Shown in pieces: positions 1-7,648 of a stretch of DNA of 64,000 nt. The notes beneath the pieces are model-generated. The model was not told where the DNA came from and ran no database searches. It worked only from the letters and a program-made list of their open reading frames with translations. Each line of letters begins with the position of its first letter. The stretch's first letter is position 1. The position numbers were made by a program, and so were the translations under genes. Location: assembly GCF_030408435.1 (NCBI RefSeq), contig NZ_CP047046.1, forward strand, positions 1,470,572-1,534,571. Direction: 5' to 3'. Origin of the DNA: Corynebacterium auriscanis. Lineage in GTDB: Bacteria > Actinomycetota > Actinomycetes > Mycobacteriales > Mycobacteriaceae.

Positions 1-958
1 TGGCTTCGGCGACCTCGTCGATGAACAACACCCCGTGGTGGGCCAAAGAAACTGCACCCGGCCGTGGGGTATTGCCACCTCCGATCAAAGCGGCATGCGT
101 CACCGTGTGGTGTGGAGCCACGAATGGTCGCTGCCCCGCCCAAATCGCACCGGGGTTTCCTTTCGAACCCGCCACAGAGTGCACTGCAGCAGCCTCGACC
201 TGCTCCATGGTTGTCATGGGCGGCAGGATGCCTGGAATGCAGCCTGCCAGCATGGATTTTCCGGACCCTGGCGGCCCGGTGAACATGAGTGCATGACCGC
301 CGGCGGCGGCGATTTCCACGGCGCGCTTGGCCTCCGGTTGGCCCACCACGTCCGCCAAGTCCACGCGCGAGTGCTTCATCTGCGTGTCCTGCAGAGGGGC
401 CACCATGGCAGCGGCGGACAGTTGCGCCCCGTGCATCCATTCGATGGCATCTTTCAGGTGCTCCACACACACCACTTCCGTTGTCGCGGACATAGCCTGG
501 CTCACGCGCGCGGCCTCCTCGGCATTCCCTTGTGGAATCACAATGGTGTCGAAGCCTTGCCTCATTGCGCTCAACACAATGGCCAGCACGCCATCGACGG
601 GGCGGACATCGCCCTCCAGCCCTAACTCCCCCACAATCACCGCCGAGCCCAAGCGTTGCTTAGTCCCTGTCGTGCAACCTTTCGCAGCCAGCATTGCCAG
701 AACCATCGCCAGGTCATACCCCGCGCCCGCCTTCGGCAGTGAAGCCGGGGACAAACTCATGACGGTTCGTGAACCCGGCCAGTTGATGCCAGAATTCCCC
801 AACGCCGCGCGAATACGCTCTTTAGCCTGCAGCACCGCCGCATCGCCCAATCCAACCACGCTGATGCCCGGCAATCCGCGGCTCACGTCGCATTCCACCG
901 TGACCAACCGTCCTTCCATGCCTTCCAGAGCCATGGAGTAACTGGTTCCCACACTCAT
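1..958 (-). CDS. YifB/ComM-family AAA+ ATPase (magnesium-chelatase-like), C-terminal part outside window
   Basis: Translating the minus strand from the ATG at 958 gives about 319 residues running off the left edge. The first 200 residues form the Lon-protease-like N-terminal domain of the YifB/ComM family (SVGLGDAAV-type and SLSPASLPKAG segments). A Walker A motif, GPPGSGKS, lies near residue 230 and the Walker B FIDE lies near residue 312, just before the cut. In other bacteria ComM is a hexameric helicase that helps branch migration in natural transformation; in actinobacteria the gene commonly sits next to dprA, which would lie further left. The start codon is one base after the yraN stop, so the two are probably translationally coupled. 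The family is secure; the role here is inferred. Confidence 0.9.
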   Translation of the reverse strand, partial: MSVGTSYSMALEGMEGRLVTVECDVSRGLPGISVVGLGDAAVLQAKERIRAALGNSGINWPGSRTVMSLSPASLPKAGAGYDLAMVLAMLAAKGCTTGTKQRLGSAVIVGELGLEGDVRPVDGVLAIVLSAMRQGFDTIVIPQGNAEEAARVSQAMSATTEVVCVEHLKDAIEWMHGAQLSAAAMVAPLQDTQMKHSRVDLADVVGQPEAKRAVEIAAAGGHALMFTGPPGSGKSMLAGCIPGILPPMTTMEQVEAAAVHSVAGSKGNPGAIWAGQRPFVAPHHTVTHAALIGGGNTPRPGAVSLAHHGVLFIDEVAEA

Positions 959-959
959 G

Positions 960-1316
960 TCACCACACCCCCTGCATGTGCTCGCGTACCCCGTGAGGCC
1001 CTACATCGATGACATCGAAGCGCAGCCCAGTCGCCGCTTTTGTCCACTGGGGATTTTCCGCCATCCAATGCGTAGCGGCCACGCGCATACGCTGCAACTT
1101 CGCCCGGTTGACGGCAGCTAACCCACCCCCATCACACTCATGGGCGCGCCATTTGATTTCGATGAACACCACTTCCCCACCGGGTGCTCTGGCAATCGCA
1201 TCCAACTCCCCAACGCGACAGTGGTAATTGCGCTGCAACAGTTGATATCCCTGTTTCTCCAAGTAGTGCACCGCTTGCTGTTCCCCCGCGGCCCCCACTG
1301 CTCGTGAGTGTGCCAT
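960..1316 (-). CDS. YraN-like UPF0102 protein, putative endonuclease fold
   Basis: A 118-residue protein of the UPF0102/YraN family, a predicted restriction-endonuclease-like fold. The segments GELDAIA and VFIEIKWR correspond to the family's D...ExK nuclease-like motif. The open frame extends upstream to 1406, but I chose the ATG at 1316 because GGGGGAAAG lies directly before it and the family begins near MAHSRAVGAAGE. The gene is followed after one base by the ComM-like gene, the usual actinobacterial yraN-comM-dprA order. The biochemical role of the family is unsettled; a link to DNA processing or recombination is inferred from context. Confidence 0.88.
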   Translation of the reverse strand: MAHSRAVGAAGEQQAVHYLEKQGYQLLQRNYHCRVGELDAIARAPGGEVVFIEIKWRAHECDGGGLAAVNRAKLQRMRVAATHWMAENPQWTKAATGLRFDVIDVGPHGVREHMQGVW

Positions 1317-1370
1317 CTTTCCCCCTTGCGCGTTACTAGTGTTTCCATCAATAACGTAGCGGGGCACAGC

Positions 1371-1392
1371 GTGGCGTCGAGATAAAAAAGGC
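1371..1392 (+). repeat. Dispersed GGCGTCGA + A-tract motif, copy 1
   Basis: GGCGTCGA at 1373-1380 is followed by GATAAAAAAGGC. It lies between the DUF2469 gene and the chosen yraN start. Confidence 0.6.
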
Positions 1393-1419
1393 ACCCACGG
1401 CCGCAAACACCCACGAGGT

Positions 1420-1446
1420 TGTGAATAAGCTACAACCTGTGGACAA
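1420..1446. promoter_or_regulatory. Two DnaA-box-like 9-mers upstream of yraN
   Basis: Between DUF2469 and yraN are TGTGAATAA (1420-1428) and TGTGGACAA (1438-1446). Their complements, TTATTCACA and TTGTCCACA, match DnaA-box consensus forms. They share orientation with a 9-bp gap. The first lies inside a GGTTGT/ACAACC inverted repeat, and the palindrome GTAAATTTAC (1457-1466) abuts the DUF2469 stop. Function is unproven. Confidence 0.35.
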
Positions 1447-1466
1447 CGAAAAACCTGTAAATTTAC

Positions 1467-1772
1467 CTACTCAGGGAAGTTCAGCTCGGGCTTGTCCAGC
1501 TCCTCGATGTTGACATCCTTGTAGGTAATAACCCGCACGTAGCGTACGAAACGAGCGGGGCGGTACATGTCCCACACCCACGCATCGGACATCCGCACCT
1601 CGTAGTAAACCTCCCCGCCGGAATTGCGGGGGATCAGCTCCACAGCATTGGCGAGGTAAAACCGGCGTTCGGTTTCCACCACATAGGAAAATTGGCTCAC
1701 CACGTCGCGATACTCGCGGTACATGGACAGCTCAACATTAGCTTCGTAGTCGTCCAGTTCCTCAGCGCTCAC
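1467..1772 (-). CDS. DUF2469 family protein, conserved in actinobacteria
   Basis: A 101-residue acidic protein beginning VSAEELDDYE (GTG start) and rich in Y/R/E (YREYRDVVSQFSYVVETERRFYLANAVELIPR), which is the signature of the actinobacterial DUF2469 family. No catalytic motif, signal peptide or membrane segment is visible. It sits directly downstream of rnhB, 44 bases after its start side, as in many actinobacterial genomes, so it is probably part of the lepB-rnhB-DUF2469-yraN-comM transcription unit. No function is established that I know of. Confidence 0.88.
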   Translation of the reverse strand: MSAEELDDYEANVELSMYREYRDVVSQFSYVVETERRFYLANAVELIPRNSGGEVYYEVRMSDAWVWDMYRPARFVRYVRVITYKDVNIEELDKPELNFPE

Positions 1773-1816
1773 GCTCAGATCAGCCCTTCCTCGCCTCGAT
1801 GTTTAACCACCAGTAT

Positions 1817-2440
1817 TTAACCACCATTGTTCAGCCACACCGCCTGTGCTGCGGCCACATTGGAGTAAGTGTAGCGGTGATATGGGGTGCCACCGTGTAG
1901 ACTCACCGCGTCCATGTGAGCCTTCGTGCCATAACCTTTGTGACCTGCTAAACCATAACCGGGATACTGCTGATCAATCTCCCTCATTAACCGGTCGCGA
2001 CTAACTTTGGCCAGCACACTCGCAGCACTAATGCACCGCGCCATCTGATCGCCCTTCAGTACCGGCAAATGCGGCTGAGCTAGCCCTGGCACGCGCATCG
2101 CGTCCGTCAGCACATACCCCGGAATCACATCCAGCTTCGCCACTGCCCGCCGCATACCGGACACATTGGCGTGCTGAATGCCCAGCTTGTCGATTTCTTC
2201 TGCCGGAATGTGCACGATGGCGTAGGCCGTGGCTACTTTTTTAATGACGCCAAAAAGTTCCTCACGTCGCTTTTCCGTGAGCTTTTTGGAATCCGTGAGT
2301 CGCGTCAGCTCGGGCAAGTCCCCCTCCGGCAGGATGCACGCCGCAATGCTGATGGGACCGCAACACGCGCCCCGACCAGCTTCATCCACGCCCGCTACGG
2401 GCCCCAGGCCGGCAGCGGTGAGCTCCGCCTCCATATCCAT
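1817..2440 (-). CDS. rnhB: Ribonuclease HII
   Basis: A 207-residue RNase HII, which nicks RNA in RNA-DNA hybrids and removes single misincorporated ribonucleotides. The four acidic catalytic positions are visible: D19 and E20 in GVDEAGRG, D113 in LTDAM and D149 in SRDRL. The C-terminal HKGYGTKAH segment is also typical. Length and motifs are normal. It lies 23 bases after lepB on the same strand, so the two are probably cotranscribed. The start has no clear Shine-Dalgarno sequence; M3 (2434) is an alternative. Confidence 0.97.
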   Translation of the reverse strand: MDMEAELTAAGLGPVAGVDEAGRGACCGPISIAACILPEGDLPELTRLTDSKKLTEKRREELFGVIKKVATAYAIVHIPAEEIDKLGIQHANVSGMRRAVAKLDVIPGYVLTDAMRVPGLAQPHLPVLKGDQMARCISAASVLAKVSRDRLMREIDQQYPGYGLAGHKGYGTKAHMDAVSLHGGTPYHRYTYSNVAAAQAVWLNNGG

Positions 2441-2463
2441 GGTGATATTACCGGTGGGGTGGT

Positions 2464-3231
2464 CTACTGCTGGATGGGCAGACTATCCACGCCACCGATC
2501 CGGCTGAACGGTAAGACGATAGATTCCACTCGGCCCACGACGTTATCCACCGGAATCGTGCCCTGGTACTGATCCCCAATGTGACCGCGGGAATCGAAGG
2601 AGTTCGTGCGGTTGTCCCCCATCATCCACAGGGAGTTATCCGGAATGGTGATGGGGCCAAAGTAGTTGCCCTGGCATTCGCGGGAACCCCGAGTGGTATC
2701 AATCGGGTTGACCGGCGGGTTCATAGTGTAGGAATCGTCGATCTTTTTGCCATTGACCATAATCCCCGGGTCACCCTTGCGGCACTGCACGGTCTGCCCC
2801 TCCGTGGCGATCACGCGCTTGACTAGAGTGTTTTCATCTGGAGCCAGCAGGCCGATCTTTTCCCCAGCAGTCTGCAGTCCACCCACCACGGCATTGGAGC
2901 TGCGCTTGGAGGTATAAGTCTCGTTCCACGAATCCGTCCCCACGAACACGATCACGTCACCGGCCTCGGGTTGCTTATCGCCACGGTAGGCCAGCTTATT
3001 CACGAAGATACGGTCAGGCGTGCAACCTGCGCAGCCATGCAAGGTGGGTTCCATCGATTCCGACGGGATGAGGTACATACGCCCGACAAAGGTGTTAAAG
3101 GCGCCTAGTAACAGCATCGTCACGACGATGATGATCGGCATTTCTACCCACCATGGGTAGGTCTTTTTTTGCTTCTCGGGCTTCGCTGGGGCAGCTTCAG
3201 ATTCATGTGACACGATTGTTGAGGATACCAT
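2464..3231 (-). CDS. lepB: Signal peptidase I
   Basis: A 255-residue type I signal peptidase that cleaves signal peptides of exported preproteins on the outer face of the membrane. A single N-terminal transmembrane helix spans about residues 30-50. The serine nucleophile is S59 in the SESMEPTL motif and the general base is K138 in the VKRV motif. The C-terminal GDNR-type box appears as [12 protein letters not shown]. The annotated ATG lies only four bases beyond the T-tract of the rplS terminator and has no visible ribosome-binding site. An in-frame GTG at 3210, preceded by TATCCT and eight bases, could be a leaderless start instead. Confidence 0.95.
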   Translation of the reverse strand: MVSSTIVSHESEAAPAKPEKQKKTYPWWVEMPIIIVVTMLLLGAFNTFVGRMYLIPSESMEPTLHGCAGCTPDRIFVNKLAYRGDKQPEAGDVIVFVGTDSWNETYTSKRSSNAVVGGLQTAGEKIGLLAPDENTLVKRVIATEGQTVQCRKGDPGIMVNGKKIDDSYTMNPPVNPIDTTRGSRECQGNYFGPITIPDNSLWMMGDNRTNSFDSRGHIGDQYQGTIPVDNVVGRVESIVLPFSRIGGVDSLPIQQ

Positions 3232-3235
3232 TCAC

Positions 3236-3290
3236 AGCAAAAACCCCAGCCCTTGGCTCCCGGCGTGGGGAGCAACAGTGGGCTGGGGTT
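3236..3290 (-). terminator. Intrinsic terminator of rplS
   Basis: Read on the minus strand, the 11-base arms at 3280-3290 and 3242-3252 (AACCCCAGCCC and its complement) enclose a loop with a nested CTCCC/GGGAG stem, and the structure is followed by TTTTT. It ends directly before the lepB start. Confidence 0.8.
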
Positions 3291-3318
3291 GCATTCAAGC
3301 GAATTAAGCGATGATTGT

Positions 3319-3660
3319 TTAGCGCTTTTCCTTGATCTTGGCTGCCTTGCCGCGCAGGTTGCGCAGGTAGTACAGCTTCGCACGGCGAACCTTACCGCGG
3401 GATAGAACGTCGATGTGATCGATGTTCGGAGAGTGCACTGGGAAGGTGCGCTCCACGGCGATGCCGAAGGAGATCTTGCGAACAGTGAAGGTCTCACGTA
3501 CACCGGAGTTCTGGCGACGGATAACTACACCGCGGAAGACCTGGACACGAGACTTGGAGCCCTCGATAACCTTGACGTGCACGTCAAGGGTGTCACCGGC
3601 GCGGAATTCTGGGATGTCGTCGCGCAGGAATGCTGCATCGACCTTGTCAAGAATATTCAT
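3319..3660 (-). CDS. rplS: 50S ribosomal protein L19
   Basis: A 113-residue bL19, a protein of the 50S subunit near the 30S interface. The family segments [26 protein letters not shown] and RRAKLYYLR are all present and the length is normal. AAGGA precedes the ATG by about ten bases. It is followed by a strong terminator, so it is probably transcribed mainly alone. The upstream region 3661-3777 presumably carries its promoter. It also contains a short GGGT/ACCC hairpin. Confidence 0.98.
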   Translation of the reverse strand: MNILDKVDAAFLRDDIPEFRAGDTLDVHVKVIEGSKSRVQVFRGVVIRRQNSGVRETFTVRKISFGIAVERTFPVHSPNIDHIDVLSRGKVRRAKLYYLRNLRGKAAKIKEKR

Positions 3661-3777
3661 GGATGTGTAATCCTTACGTTCGTCTGGATAGAGGACCCAC
3701 GCGGCTTTTCACTCCTATTGGTGCGCCTACGGGTTCGTACCCACAACAGGTTTAACCCGAATAGTATGGCATCGTTT

Positions 3778-6036
3778 CTAGGATCCACCAAATCCCGCGC
3801 GCTTGAGCGCTGCAGCCATACCGCCGCGGGGCGCCGGGGCTGGCGTGGGGGCCTTTTTCTTGTGACGCCCACCCGGTTCATCATCCAAGCGTAGCGATAG
3901 GCCCACGCGCTGCCGAGCTTCGTCGACCTCCATTACTTTCACCTTGACCACTTGGCCGGAGCGAACGACGTCATGCGGATCGCGCACGAATTTGTGGCTC
4001 ATGGCAGAGACGTGCACCAGCCCGTCCTGATGTACACCAATATCCACGAACGCACCGAATGCCGCCACATTGGTGACCGTGCCCTCCAGCACCATGCCCA
4101 CCTTGAGGTCGCTGATCTTTTCCACACCATCTGCGAGGTTGGCTGTTTTGAAGGTCGGACGCGGATCGCGACCGGGCTTAAGGAGTTCCGCTAGTACATC
4201 GGTAACTGTTGGCACTCCGTATTGCTCGGTCGCCAGATCCACTGGCTTCAGCTTCGACAGCACCGTCGAGTTGCCCACCAAGTCCTCGATGGCCACTCCC
4301 GTGCGTTCCACGATGTCGCGCACCAGCGGGTAAGCCTCGGGGTGCACGGCGGAGGCATCCAGTGGGTCCGCGCCACCCCTGATGCGCAAGAATCCCGCAG
4401 CCTGTTCAAACGCCTTTGGCCCCAACCGAGGCACTTTGAGCAATTCCTTGCGGGACGTAAACGCGCCGTTTTCGTCACGATATGCCACGATATTGTCCGC
4501 CACGGTGCTGCTCACACCGGCCACGCGGCCGAGCAGCTGGGCGCTGGCGGAGTTCAGGTCCACGCCTACGGAGTTCACGGCTGATTCCACCACGGAATCC
4601 AGTCCCTGGGCCAGCAGCGTTTGGTTTACATCGTGTTGGTACTGGCCCACTCCGATGGATTTGGGGTCGATTTTGACCAACTCTGCCAGCGGATCCTGCA
4701 ACCGTCGCGCGATAGAGACCGCACCACGAAGTGATACATCCATGTCGGGGAATTCCCTCGCGGCCACCTCGCTAGCGGAGTACACACTGGCGCCAGATTC
4801 ACTCACGATGACGGCCTGTGGTTTTTCACCACCAGCTTGGGCAATGAGGTCCGAGACCTCGCGCGCCAGTTTCTCCGTCTCGCGGCTGGCGGTTCCATTG
4901 CCGACCGCCAGCAGTTCCACCTTGTGCTTGGCCACCAGTTGGGCCAGCGCTGCGCGGGATTCATCCCATGTGCCCGCGCCGGTGTGCGGGTACACCACGA
5001 TCGTATCCAGCACCTTGCCCGTCGCATCAACCACCGCGCACTTCACACCGTTGCGGTACCCCGGGTCCAAACCCAAAGTGGCTCGCTGACCAGCGGGCGC
5101 GGCCAGCAGCAAGTCGCGTAGGTTCCGGGAAAACACGTCCACGGCTGCTTGGTCGGCCCTCTCCTTTAACCGCATCCGCACATCCACCGCGGAACTCACT
5201 GCCAGCTTGGTACGCCACCCAAAGCGGGCGCACTCGGCGCGGAACTTATCGGCGGCATCTCCTTGTGGTTGCAAACCAGCCCGTTCCGCGATGAGCCCCT
5301 CGTAGAAGCTATCGTCGTCACCTGCGGCGAAGTTCACCCGCAAAACCCCTTCGGATTCCCCGCGCAGCAGGGCCAGAATCCGGTGGCTCGGCAGCTTCTC
5401 AAAGGGCTCGTCGAATTCGAAGTAATCGCGATATTTTGCCCCCGCGCTCTCCTGCCCTTCCACGACGGCTGATTCCACGCGCCCCCGCTTGAAGTACTCT
5501 TCGCGGATCTCCCCGACCAGATCGGCGTTCGTCGCTAGGTTTTCCACCACAATGGCTCGGGCCCCCGCGAGAACCGCTTTAGCGTCGTCAAATCCTTCCG
5601 TGACGTAACCGGCTGCCAACTCCGCCGGAGCGGTATCGGTACCACTCAGCAGTTGCTCCGCCAGCGGCTCCAGCCCGGCCTCGCGCGCAATCGTGGCCTT
5701 GGTGCGTCTCGTTGTTTTGTAGGGAAGGTATAGGTCTTCTAGGCGTGCTTTTGTCTCGACGCCTAGAATCCGCTGTTTTAGCTCCTCTGTGAGTTTGCCC
5801 TGATCTTCAATGGCCGCGAGCACAACTTGCTTCCGCTCCGCCAATTCCCGCAGGTAGTTCAGGCGGGTTTCTAGCGTGCGCAGTTGGCTGTCATCGAGTC
5901 CGCCCGTGATTTCCTTACGGTAGCGGGCGATAAAGGGAACTGTGTTGCCTTCGTCGAGCAAGGCAATGGTGGCCTCCACACGGGAGGTCTCCACCCCAAG
6001 TTCACGGGCAATGATGCTAGCGATGCTATCGGTCAT
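3778..6036 (-). CDS. Tex family RNA-binding transcription accessory protein
   Basis: A 752-residue Tex/YqgF-type protein. It shows the N-terminal helical Tex region (EVETSRVEATIALLDEGNTVPFIARYRKE), the YqgF-like nuclease-fold domain (GLDPGYRNGVKCAVVD), the helix-hairpin-helix pair (VGVDLNSASAQLL, LKVPRLGPKAFEQAAGFL) and a C-terminal S1 RNA-binding domain (LEGTVTNVAAFGAFVDIGVHQ). The frame stays open to 6078, but homologues begin at MTDSIASIIA. This ATG lies seven bases after TACAAT (6044-6049), consistent with leaderless transcription. Tex is a conserved nucleic-acid-binding factor in transcription; the precise role in this organism is unknown. Confidence 0.95.
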   Translation of the reverse strand: MTDSIASIIARELGVETSRVEATIALLDEGNTVPFIARYRKEITGGLDDSQLRTLETRLNYLRELAERKQVVLAAIEDQGKLTEELKQRILGVETKARLEDLYLPYKTTRRTKATIAREAGLEPLAEQLLSGTDTAPAELAAGYVTEGFDDAKAVLAGARAIVVENLATNADLVGEIREEYFKRGRVESAVVEGQESAGAKYRDYFEFDEPFEKLPSHRILALLRGESEGVLRVNFAAGDDDSFYEGLIAERAGLQPQGDAADKFRAECARFGWRTKLAVSSAVDVRMRLKERADQAAVDVFSRNLRDLLLAAPAGQRATLGLDPGYRNGVKCAVVDATGKVLDTIVVYPHTGAGTWDESRAALAQLVAKHKVELLAVGNGTASRETEKLAREVSDLIAQAGGEKPQAVIVSESGASVYSASEVAAREFPDMDVSLRGAVSIARRLQDPLAELVKIDPKSIGVGQYQHDVNQTLLAQGLDSVVESAVNSVGVDLNSASAQLLGRVAGVSSTVADNIVAYRDENGAFTSRKELLKVPRLGPKAFEQAAGFLRIRGGADPLDASAVHPEAYPLVRDIVERTGVAIEDLVGNSTVLSKLKPVDLATEQYGVPTVTDVLAELLKPGRDPRPTFKTANLADGVEKISDLKVGMVLEGTVTNVAAFGAFVDIGVHQDGLVHVSAMSHKFVRDPHDVVRSGQVVKVKVMEVDEARQRVGLSLRLDDEPGGRHKKKAPTPAPAPRGGMAAALKRAGFGGS
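5747..5764 (-). repeat. Dispersed motif, copy 2 (inside tex)
   Basis: TCGACGCC at 5756-5763, preceded by GCTTTTGTC. The sequence encodes GVETK in Tex. Confidence 0.4.
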
Positions 6037-6043
6037 TCCCCAT

Positions 6044-6049
6044 ATTGTA
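6044..6049 (-). promoter_or_regulatory. -10 hexamer for leaderless tex transcript
   Basis: TACAAT on the minus strand ends seven bases before the tex ATG. No good -35 is visible. Confidence 0.45.
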
Positions 6050-6062
6050 GAGCTGGCCTCTA

Positions 6063-7637
6063 TTACCCCTTGAACCACCCAGTAACCGCCGGGGCAATGT
6101 TGGTGTAGACGTGCTTGAATTCCTGGTATTCAGCCAAACCAGTGGGCCCCAGCTCGCGCCCGTTACCCGACTGCTTCATACCTCCCCATTCCGCTTGGGG
6201 CAGGTAGGGGTGGAAGTCATTGATCCAGATGGTTCCGTGTCGGAGCTTCGCAGCGATCCGCTCTGCCTTTCCGGCGTCGGTGGTCCACACCGCGCCAGCT
6301 AAGCCATACTCGGTGTCGTTACCGATCGCAATGGCTTCTTCTTCGGTACGGAACGTCTCCACGGTGACAGTGGGCCCGAAGGCCTCGTCGTGAACGCAGT
6401 CCATGGATTGATCGCAGCCATCTAGGATGGTCGGCAGGTAAAACATGCCCGCGGTCAGATCAGTCTGCCCGGTCGCGTGATCCGATTCGTTGTCCTCTGC
6501 GGTAGGAATGCGACCACCGCTGAGAACCTTTGCCCCCTGTTGCTTTGCCTTTTCCACATACGACGCCACCTTTTCCCGGTGCTCCGCGCTGATCAGCGGG
6601 CCGGTCTCCGCGGCATCGTCTTGCGGGCCACCCAGCTTGATCAGCTTGGCGCGGCGGGCCAGTTCCTCGACGAACTTGTCGTGGATGGATTCTTCCACAA
6701 CCAGGCGCGCGCCAGCGGAACATACCTGACCGGAGTGGACGAACGCTGCATTGAGTGCGTTATCCACCGCAGCGTCGAAGTCCGCATCGGCGAAGATCAC
6801 ATTGGGGTTCTTGCCGCCGAGTTCCAAAGCAACGCGCTTGACCGTTTCTGCTGCGTTCTTGGCAATGATTTTACCGGTGACCAATCCACCGGTGAAGCTC
6901 ACCATATCCACGTCTGGGTTGGTGGACAGTGGGTTACCACAGTCAGCGCCGGCGCCGGTGATGAGGTTGGCTACACCGTTGGGCAGACCGGCCTCGGCCA
7001 GAACGCCCATGAGCATCATCGCGGTGTGAGGTGTGAGCTCTGCTTGTTTGAGCACGAACGTATTCCCCGCGGCGAGGGCCGGGGCGACCTTCCATGCGAC
7101 TTGCAGCAGCGGGTAGTTCCACGGTGTGATGAGTCCGCACACTCCCACGGGCTCGGCCTCGATGCGGGAGCGAACGTTCGCGTCCCCTGGATCCACGACC
7201 CGGCCTGCGGCATGCTGGGACAAGGTGCCGAAGTATTCAAAAGAGTTGGCGATGTCATCCATGTCCAACTCGGACTCGACGATGCGCTTGCCTGTATCCG
7301 CGGATTCGGCGCGGGCGAATTCGTCTTTGTTCTCCCGGATCAGTTCGGCCACGCGCAGCAACAGCTTGCCACGCTCCACGGCGGGCACGTTGGACCATAC
7401 GCCGGAGTCAAAGGCCTTCCGAGCCGCGGCGATCGCACGGTTGGTGTCTTCTTCACTGGCCTCGGAGACCTTACCCACTTCGGTACCGTCCGCAGGGCAG
7501 ATGATGGTGCGTGTGTTGCCGTTGGCGGCTGGTTGCCACTTCCCGTCGATGTAGCAGGTGGCGGGGTGATCGGTGCCGTTGGTGAATGCACCGTCAAGGA
7601 ATTTGGCTGTGGTTGGATCGAAAAACTTCTGGGTCAT
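6063..7637 (-). CDS. betB: Betaine aldehyde dehydrogenase
   Basis: A 524-residue NAD(P)+-dependent aldehyde dehydrogenase. It carries the family's oxyanion asparagine N174 (TPWNYP), general base E272 (LELGGKNP) and catalytic C306 (GQVCSAG), with EAFGP in the C-terminal part. It probably oxidises betaine aldehyde to glycine betaine, because it lies 11 bases downstream of a BCCT choline transporter and opposite a choline-dehydrogenase-like gene. The NAD-binding loop reads VLKQAELTP, whereas many relatives have VLKPSE. A generic aldehyde dehydrogenase is the alternative on sequence alone; context favours BetB. Confidence 0.9.
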   Translation of the reverse strand: MTQKFFDPTTAKFLDGAFTNGTDHPATCYIDGKWQPAANGNTRTIICPADGTEVGKVSEASEEDTNRAIAAARKAFDSGVWSNVPAVERGKLLLRVAELIRENKDEFARAESADTGKRIVESELDMDDIANSFEYFGTLSQHAAGRVVDPGDANVRSRIEAEPVGVCGLITPWNYPLLQVAWKVAPALAAGNTFVLKQAELTPHTAMMLMGVLAEAGLPNGVANLITGAGADCGNPLSTNPDVDMVSFTGGLVTGKIIAKNAAETVKRVALELGGKNPNVIFADADFDAAVDNALNAAFVHSGQVCSAGARLVVEESIHDKFVEELARRAKLIKLGGPQDDAAETGPLISAEHREKVASYVEKAKQQGAKVLSGGRIPTAEDNESDHATGQTDLTAGMFYLPTILDGCDQSMDCVHDEAFGPTVTVETFRTEEEAIAIGNDTEYGLAGAVWTTDAGKAERIAAKLRHGTIWINDFHPYLPQAEWGGMKQSGNGRELGPTGLAEYQEFKHVYTNIAPAVTGWFKG

Positions 7638-7648
7638 GTTTTCCCTTT

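Noticed and set aside
327..941. Long plus-strand open frames over the left edge
   Set aside because: They are antisense to the ComM-like gene, whose minus-strand translation shows clear family motifs.
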